Shown: one piece after another, positions 33,030 to 45,312 of the stretch
Layout of the letters: each line of letters begins with the position of its first letter
Numbering within the stretch: the first letter of the stretch is position 1
Assembly: GCF_036711975.1 (NCBI RefSeq)
Contig: NC_091966.1
Location: forward strand, 40,059,501-40,123,500
DNA from: Onthophagus taurus
Taxonomy: Eukaryota; Arthropoda; Insecta; Coleoptera; Scarabaeidae
Reading direction: 5' to 3'
DNA: 64,000 bases
Notes under the pieces: model-generated
Databases searched by the model: none
The model's input: the letters and a program-made list of their open reading frames with translations, nothing else
What the model was told of the DNA's origin: nothing
Translations under genes and position numbers: made by a program

Positions 33030-33820
33030 ATTCAATCAATTTTTGAGTATAAAAAGAATTTCAATTTTCCGCTTAATTTTTTCTCGAATCTTTTTTGGAA
33101 TATTTACGATTTTTTAGAAGGATCCTTTTTTTTTAATAAATTCTTAATGTCTAGTTTTGATACTATCTCTATTTACAATCTCTAATTATTAATTATTTAA
33201 CTATGCTCTCTGTAATTGATTTGAATCTCTTAAATAGTCTTCTTTTATTGTAGGTATGAATGATTTAGTTAATTAACATTCCATTTCTTTTGATTTTGTT
33301 AAGCTTCGTTTTCTACATGTAATTTTTAATCTTATTAAAATTGTGCCAAACGAGATTTATTTGATATTGCGCACAATAACTCAATTATATCATAAACATG
33401 CATTCATTCCATTAATTATCCTCAATATTACTTTTTTTATTGGGGTTTTTAATTTGTAATTCATTATTTCTAAGCAAATTGTTTATACTATTTACATTTT
33501 TCCTGTTTTTTTTTTTATTTTAATTTAATTAAGTTGTAATTGAAGAGTAAAATAAATTAGTCTTTTCTTGCAAATTAAACGTTTTTTATGGCGTCGCTTC
33601 CGCTTTTTTGTGGGTGATTTTGATCTCAATCAATGTTTTGATATGTGTCCTTGTTTGAATCTCTTTATTATTTTTGTAGGAAAAAGAAACGCTTTTCAAG
33701 TAAGGATTTCCTTGTATATATTTTATTATTTTTTTAATTTTTAGCAGGTAATACAAAATTGTATCTTATGGCGAAATTTGTCATGTTTTGTTATAAATAA
33801 AGAAATCGTACTAAAAAATT
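33030..33820 (+). other. RNF41 3' UTR with polyadenylation signal
   Basis: AT-rich sequence without open frames after the stop. AATAAA occurs at 33796-33801, and a weaker candidate lies near 33550 (AATAAATT). A 3' UTR of about 0.5-0.8 kb is likely. Confidence 0.5.
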
Positions 33821-33938
33821 AATTGTTATTTTAAGAACTGGGATTATTATCTTTGATTTAACTTTAAAATCAATTACAATAAAGACAAATTAAGTATACA
33901 GGCTCAGTCAAAAAATTATGACGAAACAAAATTACGTG

Positions 33939-34354
33939 TTCTTTAATGGAACACCTGTATATTATACCATATTTCAGTTCATTCCGAAATTCTAAACAAA
34001 ATTCATGTAACACGTCATAGACCTTAACTTAAGCGTTTTCCAGATACTAAGCTTTTAAAAATTTACGAATTTATCTAATTAGTGACGTAATTTATCTTTT
34101 GGAGCAGATTATTTAAACTATATTTGTATTTTTGACATGTGCTATGTCACTACGTTGCTATGGAGATGAGAAACTTTCACAGGTACCTTGATGAATTATG
34201 AACATAATCGACAAAAAATGTTTGTGTAATTTATAAGTAGTGTGATCTTCAAAGTTCAATATCTCGAAAACGGTTAAGTTTAGGTTTACAATGTGCTACA
34301 TGAATTTTATTAGAATTTCGAAATATGGAATAATATACAGGTTCCATTAAAGAA
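33939..34354. mobile_element. ~416-bp MITE
   Basis: Terminal inverted repeats TTCTTTAATGGAACACCTGT and ...ACAGGTTCCATTAAAGAA, continuing inward through ATATTATACCATATTTC and its imperfect complement. Interior noncoding. Confidence 0.8.
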
Positions 34355-34399
34355 GCGCCGGGACCTCAGAGATCTATTGTACAGGTGGTTCAAATTCGA

Positions 34400-35231
34400 A
34401 GTCCGAATAGACTAACTCGGAAACTATAAGAGCTAGAAAAAAAGTAGCTTACACGTCATGATCTCGTTTTTCGAGAAACTGCTAATGCCAAAAACCTCAA
34501 AGCGATATCGTTTTTTGTTTTTCCCCTAGAGGCCAAAATTGAAAATGTAAAACCAGCAAGTGCAATTATCTTGGTTATTATTATAGGTGGAGTATTATAA
34601 CTAAGACATAGAGTCAAAAAAATCAAATAAATTTTTCGGTTTTAGTTTTTGAAATATGACAATTTTCGTTTTTTTTAAATGGAAACAACCACTGATTATT
34701 CGCTTATTAAAGTCGTTATTTTTTTCTGATTACAAAAATATAGGGTTAGATAGGTGTATTTCTTATTGTTTTAGAATAAAGTTAAAAATAAACTTTTTTT
34801 TTAGTGTCAAAGAAATTAAATTTACAGATTCCTGTAAATTATGGTACTATAACTAAAAATTATTCTACTGAAAATTTTCTTTACTTTCTAATATGTTAAA
34901 CTGCTCGTAATTTTCGTAATCCATCTTAAAAAACAGGACAGTTCAGGAAATTTTAGAATACAACAAATGTTGCTATGTTTATTTGAATTAAAAAAAATAT
35001 ATATATATGAAGGCCATCTATCAATAATTTAATTTATAAAGACATTTAATAATAATATTAAACATTAATAAAAACTGTGAAATAATGCAATCTATACCAA
35101 CTTTTGTGTAAAACAAATATAAATTAAATAGTTCAACAAATGTATTTGTTTCAAATATCAGATATATGTTTTTTTAATTTTTAGTTAAAATTTACAGAAA
35201 ACTGTAAATTTAATTTCTTTGACGTAACTAA
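34400..35231. mobile_element. Dispersed repeat with embedded MITE, copy 2 (inverted)
   Basis: Reverse complement of about 613-1520. The MITE part is 34801-35231 (TTAGTGTCAAAGAAATTAAA ... GACGTAACTAA), 30 bp shorter than copy 1. The flank 34400-34800 repeats the GAGATCATGACATG-like and CTCCACCTATAATAATAACC-like blocks of copy 1. Confidence 0.75.
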
Positions 35232-36151
35232 ACAAAAAGCCTAAATCGATGAGACGTTAAGTTTTTGACATAACATTAAATGAATTCTAATTGTCATTAT
35301 ACAGAATTTGGTCTTTTTATTAATTTATAACTTTAGAATACGCAGTTTTCGAAAAAATGTTGTTTGATACACCACAGCGAAATTCTTTTGCATTCTCGAA
35401 CGATTTTTTTTTTAGCCGCACGGCTAAACCCGAAACTTCCTTGTTCTAGGTCTAGTGTTAGTTCTAGTTTTAATTGGTATTCGGCGATAGATTGCTGTAT
35501 ACTTTTAATGACCTAAAAGTATATAAAGATTTTCCTCCATTCATCATAACCTCAAAAATTCGGATTTGGAACGTTATAAACATGAAGTTAGCTGTCAAGA
35601 TGAAGCATAAATGTTTTAGGGTGTTCATTTATATAAAAATTTTTGTTTTATTCACATTAAATGCATTTTAATTTGATACTTATTTATTTGCATTAATTAA
35701 TCGTTAATTTAATTTTTAATAAGTACTTCATGTATGTTAGTTACCAAAAATATTACTAGGTAATACCAACACAAAAATTTGATTTTGACAGATAATAATA
35801 ACCATAAATAAAAACATTAATTATTTATTTATCATTAAAATATGATTTATTTTGTATTAAATCTTTAGTTTTTATTCAAAAATACTTCTTTTTGCTTTAT
35901 TTCTCTAAAATAAAACGTAATCAATCATGATATATCTCCATAAAGGAAATATTGAAAGTTAGGTTATGTAACAAAATTTAAGAGATTAATTTTTAATCGT
36001 TTTATTTAACCCAAACTAAATTACACATCTTAACCAGTCCGTAAGTGTAAATATAATAAATTAAAATATATTTCCTTCTTTTATACACTATACAAAAAAA
36101 ACATTTAAAATAACAGGGTATTCTTTAAAATTTGTAATTTAGATTAAAAAC
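35232..36151. other. Intergenic, with a TAGAAC repeat fragment at 35405-35510
   Basis: The fragment contains AGCCGCACGGCTAAACCCGA and TCTAGGTCTAGTGTTAG and ends ATTCGGCGATAGATTGC, as in the copy at 58980. The remainder is AT-rich with nothing recognisable and includes the 3' UTR of the zinc-finger gene. Confidence 0.55.
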
Positions 36152-37308
36152 TTAAACCACGGGACAACCCTCGTTCGTATCGGTAATGAATAAATCTTTA
36201 CTAACAATCACGTTTTGTAGCCACAGCTCTTGAGGTTCTAAATTTTGTTTTTGCTCGTTATCCATATCGATAAAAATTGTGTCGTTTCCGCCATTATCAT
36301 CCATTTCGATATAAATGTTAGCGTTTTCAACACTATTACAAACAGTCATATGTTTGTATAAACTATCTAAACTTTTAAAACCATTACAACAAGCGTTACA
36401 TGTATACATTGGATTTTCTTTGTAAATTAATTTATTATTATTTTCCGTATGCATCTCAACGTGTTTTTTTAAATTACTTTGTTGGGTAAATGTAGCGGGG
36501 CAAAAAGTACACACAAACGGTCGTACTCCTTCATGTATTAATGTATGCTTTTGCATATTTGATTGTTGAGCAAATTGTCTATTACAATATTTACAACTAT
36601 ACGGTTTTTCGCCTAAAAAGAAATGATTAGAATTAATTTTTTTAATTGATTATAATTTACCTGTGTGAATTCGAATGTGTTTATTTAAATTAGCTCTTTG
36701 TGCAAACGTCCTAAAACACACATTACAACCGAATGGTTTCTCCCCGGTATGGACCATCATATGTTTTTGCATGTTAGCTCTTTGTGAAAATTTTTTGCTA
36801 CATTCTGGACACTCAAATCGCCTTTCTCCAGTGTGGATTAAAACGTGTTTCCAAAGATTACTTTGTTGGGAGAATTTTTTTTGGCACAATTGACATTGAA
36901 ACGGTTTCTCTCCTGTGTGAATTCTTAAGTGCCTATAAAAACCTCCAGGAGTTTTCATTATTTTTTCGCAATAATTACATTTGAGGGTAGTTCTAAAACA
37001 AAAAAATTAATTAATACATCAAAATTATTTGTTGTATTAAGTGCCTTTCTTTTCCTTTATTATAACTGTGTTCATTGAGGAATTCCTCGGATTGTTGACC
37101 CACCATGAAATTACTTTCAATCTTATAATCCAAGAGTGGATCGGAGACTGGGACACACAACACAGTTTCTGATGTGTCTTCCACTTTAATGTATGGAAAC
37201 AAGGTGTAGTTTTCCTCCAACATATTTGGCTAAAATAAATTAGTAATTTGTGAAAAAAATTAGCTTTTTAGGCACATTTACCTGAACCATAACTCCCTCA
37301 GATGACAT
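36152..37308 (-). CDS. C2H2 zinc-finger protein, seven fingers
   Basis: Four exons, 37308-37282, 37229-37018, 36992-36661 and 36612-36152, join in phase to a 343-residue protein. The N-terminal ~80 residues (MSSEGVMVQ, then PNMLEENYTLFPYIKVED) are acidic and without a named domain. Six C2H2 fingers follow, linked by HTGEKP-type linkers (CQLCQKKFSQQSNLWKH, CPECSKKFSQRANMQKH and so on), then a separated seventh finger ending in Cys (CNACCNGFKSLDSLYKHMTVC, cut here at the hinge) and an acidic tail ending NEGCPVV. Repeated SQQSNL and AQRANL helices imply recognition of similar base triplets by successive fingers. It should be a nuclear DNA-binding regulator. I could not name the orthologue. Confidence 0.88.
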
Positions 37309-37705
37309 TTTATCACAAATCAGTAACAGAACCTGTCAAAATGTAGAATATGTCAGATTTAACACGAAACGTCTTGATCTCAAAAACGCGGATTAAACTC
37401 GTCGCATTCGAAAAAAAAAGGTTAGGATATTAATTCAAATTTCTTCGCCTCATTCATCCACGTAACTTCTTGTTCTTCCATTATAAAGAACGAGGGATAT
37501 TACCGCATTCGTCTTTGTTTTACGTAAACGATTTTGCATTTTCTATCTTTGCTTTTTTCGTTCCCAATAATTTAAGTTGGCTAAAATTATAATTTAACTG
37601 TCAAATTGTTTAAGTTGGTAATTAAAAGCGAATTCGGCGACATCTATTAGATACGATTAAAATTATTTTCTTAAAAATAATTTATTAATTAATCATAATT
37701 TATTA
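37309..37705 (-). promoter_or_regulatory. Upstream region of the zinc-finger gene
   Basis: Only about 400 bp separate the zinc-finger ATG from the 3' end of the gustatory receptor gene, so the promoter lies here. No TATA box or other site is clear. Confidence 0.35.
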
Positions 37706-39127
37706 TTAAGATTCCCAAGACGGTCTAAATTGCAACGCAACCAAAACGTAAGTCACAACAGTCCCTGAAATCTGATTAAAATTATTTTTAGAAACCAAAA
37801 TTTATTTAAACATAACCTACAGAAGCAAGAAGTTGAGTTGTTACTAAAAACACATCGCAAGCGTTTAAAGTGGGTTTTTGCAGAGATAAATTATTAATTA
37901 AATTCACAAGGTGTTCGATTTCGTCTTGTTTAAGTTTTCTGGTCGGTAATCGATACAAAATTGATGATATCTCATCGCTCTAAAATCAAGTTATTAACAA
38001 CAAAATTAAAAATATTAATAAATAATTACCACATAGATCACAGAATTAACGGATTTAACGATATATAGCAACCCAATTGAAACGAATAAAGTGCTTAACT
38101 CGACTAGAACTGAATCATTTCCAATCGAATCAACGTTAAATTCCTTTACAATGAGGTAAATGTTGATAATTAAAACCCCCAACACGCAAAGAAACCAAAT
38201 TAAAGCCATGGGATTGACTAAACGGTTATAATGCTTCATATTTAACGAAATAGCGCTGTAAAATCTTGAAAACAGCGTTAATTGTGTTTTAAAGTTTTTG
38301 GAATTAACCAATTCGTTATAATCAATTTGTACATTATTGATTAATGTGGGAATTCGAATATTAATATGCGATAAAATTATATCTTTATATCGTTTTAAGA
38401 TGTTTTTTAATAAATAATGATAAATAGATATTCGAAACACAACAATTAATTGGACGTAAGTTCCTAAGAAAACTGAAATTCTTCGGAATAAGGTTATGTC
38501 AAAATTTTTTTCATCAATTTCTAGAGAATAAAGAATGACTCCAAATGAAATTGTAGCCGTAATGATAATAAAAGCGGTTAAACAACTTCGTTTTTGAATT
38601 AAATTCGAGTTTGTTTCAGTTAATAACGTGTTAATTCCAAAAAATTTTCCATTTTCGTTTAAATTAACCCAACCGTTTACGACTAAAAGATGCGTTTTGA
38701 TTTTCGTGATGTATCCGAGTAATAAAGTTGTGCTTTGGAAGCAAAATATCGTTTCGGCGATCATTTGTAATTTGGGTATTTCTTTATTACCTTTTTGAAG
38801 TATTAGATATAAATACCCAATGAGAATCGTAACAAAAACCATTGAAAAAATCGTTCCAATAATTAATTTTAATGTTGATACAACGTAGTGAGGTGACATC
38901 TTCTTTTTAGTGTGATCACAAAAACCTTGCATCGGGCATATTCCGATGTAATTGCCGAATAATTGGGCGAAACTTAAGGTGCAAATTATACAATTCGGAG
39001 GAGCTTTTTTGTTTAACATTTTTAAAGTTAACTTTTCCACCAATTTTTTCATCTTTACGTGTGGATGAAACGAACTCGATTGAAATCCCACATCAATTAC
39101 TTTTGTGTACTTTGTAAATTGATACAA
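37706..39127 (-). CDS. Gustatory receptor (7tm_7 family)
   Basis: Three exons, 39127-38030, 37979-37817 and 37764-37706, join in phase to a 439-residue, seven-membrane-segment protein. The large first exon holds FAQLFGNYIGICPMQ and six hydrophobic segments (for instance LIIGTIFSMVFVTILIGY and ALIWFLCVLGVLIINIYL). The short last exon gives GTVVTYVLVALQF, the TYhhhhhQF hallmark of insect gustatory receptors at TM7. The three-exon pattern with the phase-1 intron just before the TY motif is typical of the family. These proteins are ligand-gated channels in the membranes of taste neurons; the ligand cannot be read from sequence. The start could be MYQ (39127) or the later MKKL (39052); the first was used. 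The frame is intact, so the gene is probably functional. Confidence 0.87.
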
Positions 39128-39284
39128 TTATTGTAATTGTCCAATTAGATATAATAATAAAAGGATATGATGATTGCGAAAAGCACTTTGATGCGTAATA
39201 AAATGATTAATAATCCTTGATCAAATATCTACATTAGATAGCTAACATTATCAAATTTCACCGTTGTTATTTTTATTGAACTAA
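39128..39284 (-). promoter_or_regulatory. Upstream region of the gustatory receptor
   Basis: Short AT-rich stretch before the repeat block; a run TAATAATAAAAGG lies about 30 bp upstream of the ATG. No specific site supported. Confidence 0.25.
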
Positions 39285-40620
39285 AACTAGAACGAGAACT
39301 AGAAACTGTTAATGTCAACTTTATGTAATCTTCATAAAATAACCAAACTTGACGCATTTATCTCAAAAAACCAAAAAGTTTGAACTTTCAACCTTTAATT
39401 TTGACATATTTGTCAACTTCATAAAAAATCCTTTAAAATGAGTCCAAACTCGATATATTTAACTTTAATATTAATGAAAATACGATCATTTCCGGTTTGA
39501 AACGTCAACGTCAATTTTGACATATTTGTCATCTTTATTAAAAAACCTTTAATATGAGTCCAAAGATGACGCACTTACCTCAAAAAACAAAAAAGTTAGA
39601 ATTAAAAACATTAAACCCGAAGTTAGCAACAATCAAGATAGCAATTTAATTTTTAAATATTAATACCAACCTTAATTTTTTTTTTCAATTGTATTGTTGT
39701 TTTTATGACAAATATTAAGACATTTTATAAAAATTAAGAATATGTCAAAATGACATTGACATTTCAAACCGGAAGTTGTTATATCTCGAGTAATATTGGA
39801 ATTAAACATATCTTGTTTGGACTCATTTTAAAGAATTTTTCACGACGATTACAAATATGTCAAAATTGACGTTGGCATTCTTAACCGGAAGTTGACCATA
39901 ACTTCATTAATGTTGAAGATAAATATGTCGTGTTTGTACTCATTTTAAAGGATTTTTAATGAAGATTACAAATATGTCAAAATTGAGGTTGTCATTTTAA
40001 ACCTTAAGTTAGTTATCATGTAATAGACAAATGAACAACTTAATGGTGTTCTTTCATGATGTATTCTTTATTAAAAAGCTTTTAAAGTGAGTCCAAACAT
40101 GATGCATTTATCTCAAAAAACAAAAAGTTAGAATGAAAATCGTTAAACCCGAAGTTAGCAATTTAATTTTTAAATATTAATACCAACCTTAATTTTTTTT
40201 TAATTGTATTTTTGTTTTTATGACAAATATTAAGACATTTTATAAAAATTAAGAATATGTCAAAATGACATTGACATTTCAAACCGGAAGTTGCTTATCT
40301 CTCGAGTAATATTGGAATTAAACGTATCATGTTTGGACTTATTTTAAAGGATTTTTCACGACGATTACAAATATGTCAAAATTGACGTTGACATTCTTAA
40401 CCGGAAGTTGACCATAACTTCATTAATATTGAAGATAAATATGTCGTGTTTGTACTCATTTTAAAGGATTTTTAATGAAGATTACAAATATGTCAAAATT
40501 GAGGTTGACATTTTAAACCCGAAGTTATTTATCATATAATAGAAGTTTTATAACTGAAATTAATCTAGTGTACTTTTCCGCACTTTCTTTTTATTTTTAA
40601 CGTGTTTTTTGGGTCATTTC
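39285..40620. repeat. Block of dispersed GAGTCCAAAC repeats, partly duplicated
   Basis: Forward copies (GAGTCCAAACTCGATATA at about 39438, GAGTCCAAAGATGACGC at about 39556) run into inverted copies (complement GGACTCATTTTAAAG). The part 39600-40020 is then repeated as 40080-40535 with ~90% identity by eye. The right portion is the reverse complement of 16290-16790. Recurrent boxes are AACCGGAAGTTG and TGACATTGACATTTC. No coding content. Confidence 0.8.
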
Positions 40621-40814
40621 ACATTGATTAAAAAAAATCGTCGTTTTTTAAGCAACATGATGATTCTTGAATTTTTCCCAAGTTTCTTAATATTTTTTTT
40701 TACAGGCACCAAACAATTTTCAATAGTTTGAGCCTTTCTATTCTGAGAAGTCTTATATTTTTAGAGAGATGAAAACGAAAATCCCGTTTTTCTCAACATT
40801 ATTCATTTGTAGTA

Positions 40815-40862
40815 ATTAAAACTAGAACTAGAAAGTTTCGGGTTTAGCCGTGCGTCTTCAGA
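40815..40862. repeat. TAGAAC repeat fragment
   Basis: ATTAAAACTAGAACTAGAAA then GTTTCGGGTTTAGCCGTGCG, a short member of the hairpin family found at 16140 and 58545. Confidence 0.7.
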
Positions 40863-40870
40863 CTGATATA

Positions 40871-41290
40871 GAATTGAATTTCCTTCAAAATGAGTCCAAA
40901 CTCGACTATTTTATCTTGCTTGGTTCTCGAGATATTCGAATTTTAAAGTTTGATTGTTATCAAAGATGGCGGATTATTACCATTTAATTCTTTATCACAA
41001 CTTTTTTAATTTAATTAAAACTTTTTGAATTCGATTTTAAATTAAAATCAATTCCGTTTTAATTTATAATGATTAATTTTTTTATTTTGGGCTATTGAGA
41101 AAAAGATAATAAAAAATAATAAAAGTTGGATTGGGATAAAGTTTATTTTGATTGATTTTGAATTGAATTTCCTTCAAAATGAGTCCAAACCGGATTGATT
41201 CATCATGGTTAGTTCTAGAGATATTCGAATTTTAAAATTTGATTATTATCAAAGATGGCGGATTATTACCATTAATTCTTTTATAATAAC
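40871..41290. repeat. Two direct copies of an AAGATGGCGG-carrying repeat
   Basis: A ~125-bp block (GAATTGAATTTCCTTC, GAGTCCAAACTCGAC/CGGAT, GAGATATTCGAATTTTAAA, CAAAGATGGCGGATTATTAC) is found at about 40871 and again at about 41160. The last box matches the YY1/Pleiohomeotic consensus core. Confidence 0.75.
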
Positions 41291-41975
41291 TTTTTTGTTT
41301 TTTAATATAAATATATCGTGTTTGGTATCAAATTAAAGGAAATTTTAAATCCTATCGATCTATAATACTAAATAATACTAAATTTAATAATTAATTATGC
41401 AGTATAGAGGTGATAATTATAATAAATTAAGTGATTATAATTAAAAATTTTTGTATTTGATATTAAATGATAAATATTTCTAGTTCTAAGGTATGACTAA
41501 TAGTAAATGTTGTTATTAATATTAAGTAGGTTAGGAGTAATAAGGCTATTTAATAAGGTTAGGACAACAAACATAACAAGGTTTGTTGTGCTACATTAAA
41601 TAGTAAGTCTAGTATAAGTATAGTGTAATTAATTGTAAGAGATATAGTTGAAAAAGTTAAGAGATGTCAAATAAAAGTTAAGACAACAAGTTAAGTCTTT
41701 AATTATTAATTGGTGATTTTTACCAAATCTTCCCAACACCCAAAAGAGGAAAATTTTTTTAAGTTATTACATAATATTCACAAGGAAATGAATATTGCAC
41801 CATCACTTGATTGCGCCAGTATACGAAATCGAAATTACGAAATAAATTTTATCGGCTAACATAATAAACAAGTTATTTAACAAAGAAATATCGCATAAAA
41901 TTATAATTAAATCTAAAATTAGCGTGATTTATTCCCAAAATTAAGTTAAATCATGACATAACAATTCTCTTTGTA
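41291..41975. other. AT-rich intergenic stretch, nothing recognised
   Basis: No repeat with a second copy in the window and no coding frame were found here. It precedes the promoter of the aminotransferase gene. Confidence 0.4.
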
Positions 41976-41977
41976 TC

Positions 41978-42030
41978 TACTATATAAACACTCGTGTATC
42001 TTTGATGCAACTCTGTGTCAGAGATGCAAA
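41978..42030 (+). promoter_or_regulatory. TATA-type core promoter of the aminotransferase gene
   Basis: CTATATAAAC at about 41980-41989 is a good TATA box. About 35 bp downstream is an initiator-like GTCAGAG (42017-42023). This would give a 5' UTR of about 155 bases before the ATG at 42176. Position and spacing fit; expression was not tested. Confidence 0.5.
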
Positions 42031-42175
42031 CACCGTTTATTTATGTCCTTGCAAATTCTTTTATATAGGTAACTTTGATATAACTTAACTAATACAAACT
42101 TTTATACACTGAGTGCACTCTTATTCGGCTAGCAGAAAACATCTTTACATAATATTAATAAATTTATTATAAATC

Positions 42176-43785
42176 ATGGAAGGATTTAATAAAAGAATCG
42201 GTTTAGATGATATAAATCCGAATTTACTTGGAAATTTTGCTTACGGTATACGAATTTTTAGCGATAGGGCTTTTGAAATTGAAGATGAACTCAAAAAGGT
42301 AAGGTCTTGTTAAAAAGATATACTTAAACTATAATAACATAAATTGCAGGGAATTAAAAAACCTTTTGATAAAGTTATCCACGCCACTTTAGGGTGTTGT
42401 CACAGCGGTGGTCAACAGCCGATAACGTTTATTAGAAAATTATTAGCAGGGATAGTGTGCCCAAGTAATAATCTTGAATTAAAAGATCTTCCCGAAGACA
42501 TCAAAGAAAAAACCAACAAATTTTTAAAATCAGTTCCTGGGGGTTCAATTGGATCATATTCACAAACAAACGGTATTCCTTTAATTCGCCAATTAGCTGC
42601 AAAATATATCGAGGAACGTGATGAAATAAATAACGTTGATTGGAAAAATATTTATTTAACAAATGGTGCAAGCGGGGGTGTTTTTAATTTATTAACTTTA
42701 CTACAAGACACCACAAAAGAAAAAAAAGTGGGTGTATTAACACCGATACCAGAGTACCCTTTATATTCAACGATTTTGGATGCTTTAGGAATGACAAACG
42801 TTGGTTATTATTTAGACGAAGATAATCAATGGGGAGTTAACATAAAAGAATTACAAGTAAATAATTTAAACTTTACAAAGTTTTATGTTTATTTAAACTT
42901 TTTTATTTAGTTAAAACTAAATGAAGCTAAATCAAAATGCTACGTAAAAGCTATCGTAGTGATAAACCCAGGAAATCCAACATCTCAAGTTTTATCAAAA
43001 TCAAACATAGAGGAAATCATAAAATTTGCAAACGAACATAACTTAATGATAATTGCCGATGAAGTCTATCAAATGAACATCCATAATGATAACCTTAAAT
43101 TTTATTCTTTTCATAAAATTATTCGTAATTTAAATTTATCTCCGAACAACATCACCTTGGCAAGTTTAATGTCCGCTTCGAAAGGATTTTTGGGCGAATG
43201 CGGATTAAGAGGGGGATACGTTCATATCTATAACATGGATAAAGAGGTTCAAAAAGTGTTTGAAAAATTATTAATTCTCGGATTATGCCCAACAACTTTC
43301 GGGCAAGCTGCGTTGTACTCCTTATTTAGTACACCTAAAGAAAACGATCCGAGTTACGAATTATTTTTAAAAGAAAAAACACAAATTCAAATGGAATTAA
43401 AGGTAAATTAAATTAATTGTTTATTTAATTTTTTTATTAAATCATTTATTTCTAGATTAAAGCTAAGATGACGGAAGATGCTTTTAACGGTATGGAAGGG
43501 TTTAGTTGTACGAGAATCGATGGAGCTTTGTATGCTTTCCCGAAAATAACTTTTCCAGAGAAAGTTTTAAAAGCGGCTCAGTCTCGGAATGAAAACCCCG
43601 ATAATATGTATTGTAGGGAACTATTGGAATCAGTGGGAGTTTCTGCTGTTTCCGGTTCTAGTTTTGGACAAAAACCTGGTACTTATCACATTCGGATTAC
43701 TTTATTACAACCTGTTTGTGTTATGAGGGAATTATTTGAAAAAATTTATAATTTCCATCAAAATTTCTTGAATAAATATAAATAA
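42176..43785 (+). CDS. Alanine aminotransferase-like PLP enzyme
   Basis: Four exons, 42176-42298, 42350-42856, 42911-43402 and 43456-43785, join in phase to a 483-residue protein, close to ALT length (about 496). It follows ALT along its length: IGLDDINPN start, KKPFDKVI, QQPITFIRKLL, GSYSQTNGI, IYLTNGAS, PIPEYPLYS, INPGNPTSQ, IADEVYQ, the PLP lysine in SASKGFLGECGLRGGY (Lys about 304), and GQKPGTYHIRITLL with the carboxylate-binding Arg. ALT interconverts alanine/2-oxoglutarate and pyruvate/glutamate. Differences at normally fixed places are notable: the N-terminal NIGDxH block is TLGCCH, and the phosphate-binding GASDG is GASGG. It may therefore be a divergent paralogue with another substrate. 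No mitochondrial leader is evident, so it is probably cytosolic. Confidence 0.85.
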
Positions 43786-44344
43786 TTTTTTAGTTTTTTT
43801 TATATCTGTCAAAGTCAAAGTTCTTAAAGTTGGTATTATCTAGTGTCATAATAAAATTTAAGGTTAAGACGCTAATAAATAAATTTTTAAACATTATTAT
43901 TCTAATACATACATAGATATTTGATCCTGAAAGACTGTTTTGGCTCTATGTGACTGTGGTTGGGTTGGGTTGCCGCTCTGCATGTGATCATAGGTCTGAT
44001 AAATATTATTTTTATAAAAATTATTTTAAGTCGAAATAAAAGCGCTCTTTATCAACAAATTTAAATATTTTAATAAATTTCTAATAGATGGCGCTAGTAG
44101 TATAATCTCAATTAATCAAGGATAAACACTTAAATGTATACAGGTGTCCCAGTTCAGTGAAACTAAATTTAAATTATTGATAATTTAGAAAGGATGATTG
44201 ATTAAGTTAGTATTTATTGTACAATTACTAATTACGATTAATCAATTTTATTTTGACTGAAACTTTTAGACTTCAATGAAACGTCAAAATTGATAAAAAT
44301 TCTATAAAATTACAAACTAATTCATAGTTACTTATTTCAGTTAC
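43786..44344. other. Downstream intergenic region
   Basis: Presumably holds the short 3' UTR of the aminotransferase; no recognised element. Confidence 0.35.
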
Positions 44345-44880
44345 TAGACCATATCAAACTAAAACATGTTTAATCAAGAGTGAGTTGTTTTAAACGGTTT
44401 TGAAACAAGAAAGAAGTTTGATATTGAAAGTGAGGTTAGAATGAGGTTGAAATGTCAAAATTTTGTTAAACAAATTAGTTATTTAACAATTGCGATTAAA
44501 TACGGGGATAAAATACTGTATAACAGGACAAGTATCAAACTAAAACATGTTTAATCAAGAATGAGTTATTTTAAATAGTTTGAAAAGAAGTTTATTGACA
44601 GTTGAAATGTCAAAATTTTGTTAAAAAATTAGTTATTTAACTATTGCGATTAAATACGGAGATAAAATACTGTAATAAGTGGACAAGTATCAAACAAAAA
44701 CATGTTTAATCAAGAGATGGTTGTTTTAAACAGTTTGAAAAGAAGAAAAAAGTTTGATATTGAAAGTGAGGTTAGAATGAGGTAGAAATGTCAAAATTTT
44801 GTTAAAAAATATAGTTATTTAATAATTGTGGTTAAATACGGGGATAAAATACTGTAATAAGCGGATAAGTGAAGCTAAAT
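44345..44880. repeat. ~170-bp tandem repeat, three units
   Basis: Units with ATCAAACTAAAACATGTTTA start at about 44353, 44531 and 44687 (156-178 bp apart because of indels). Each ends AAATACGGGGATAAAATAC-like. Identity is roughly 85-90% by eye. Confidence 0.82.
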
Positions 44881-45119
44881 TATCTAATGATAAATTATTG
44901 TTGATAAACAATTTGTGTGCGATCCATTTTTTTTGGAAAATTATTTCTTAATATTGTAGTTCCATCATGTTATACTTGATGTAGATTCTAAATAACTTTT
45001 GTTCATAACTTAACAATTGTTAAAACACCGTACTCGTAACAAATTCTTGTCTTAGTTTTTTTATAAAAACGATTTAATTTTAATGTGAAAAACAAACTTT
45101 AAAAATTTTCATTACCTAT

Positions 45120-45312
45120 CCAAATAGAAGGGCCATTAATTTGATGCGCATGCGCAACCCGCCAAGATATCGTTGACATACGCCGCCGCAGTTGTCAGTT
45201 GTTCGTCGGCTCAAACTGCCGGACCGACAGGCGAAGACAATATAAATAATCACCGGCTGAATCCAGAACCTTTTTAACAGGGAACCTTTGAACGAGAAGT
45301 CCCAAAACTTGG
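45120..45312 (+). promoter_or_regulatory. Candidate promoter and noncoding first exon with NRF1 palindrome
   Basis: A locally GC-richer island in AT-rich DNA. TGCGCATGCGCA at 45145-45156 is the NRF1 (insect erect wing) consensus. About 155 bp later ACTTGG|GTAAGAA (45312/45313) is a strong donor, with no long open frame before it. This fits a noncoding first exon of a plus-strand gene. Which gene it feeds is unknown. Confidence 0.35.

Noticed and set aside
36675-36984. Plus-strand open frames over the zinc-finger exons
   Set aside because: Antisense shadows of the C2H2 finger repeats.
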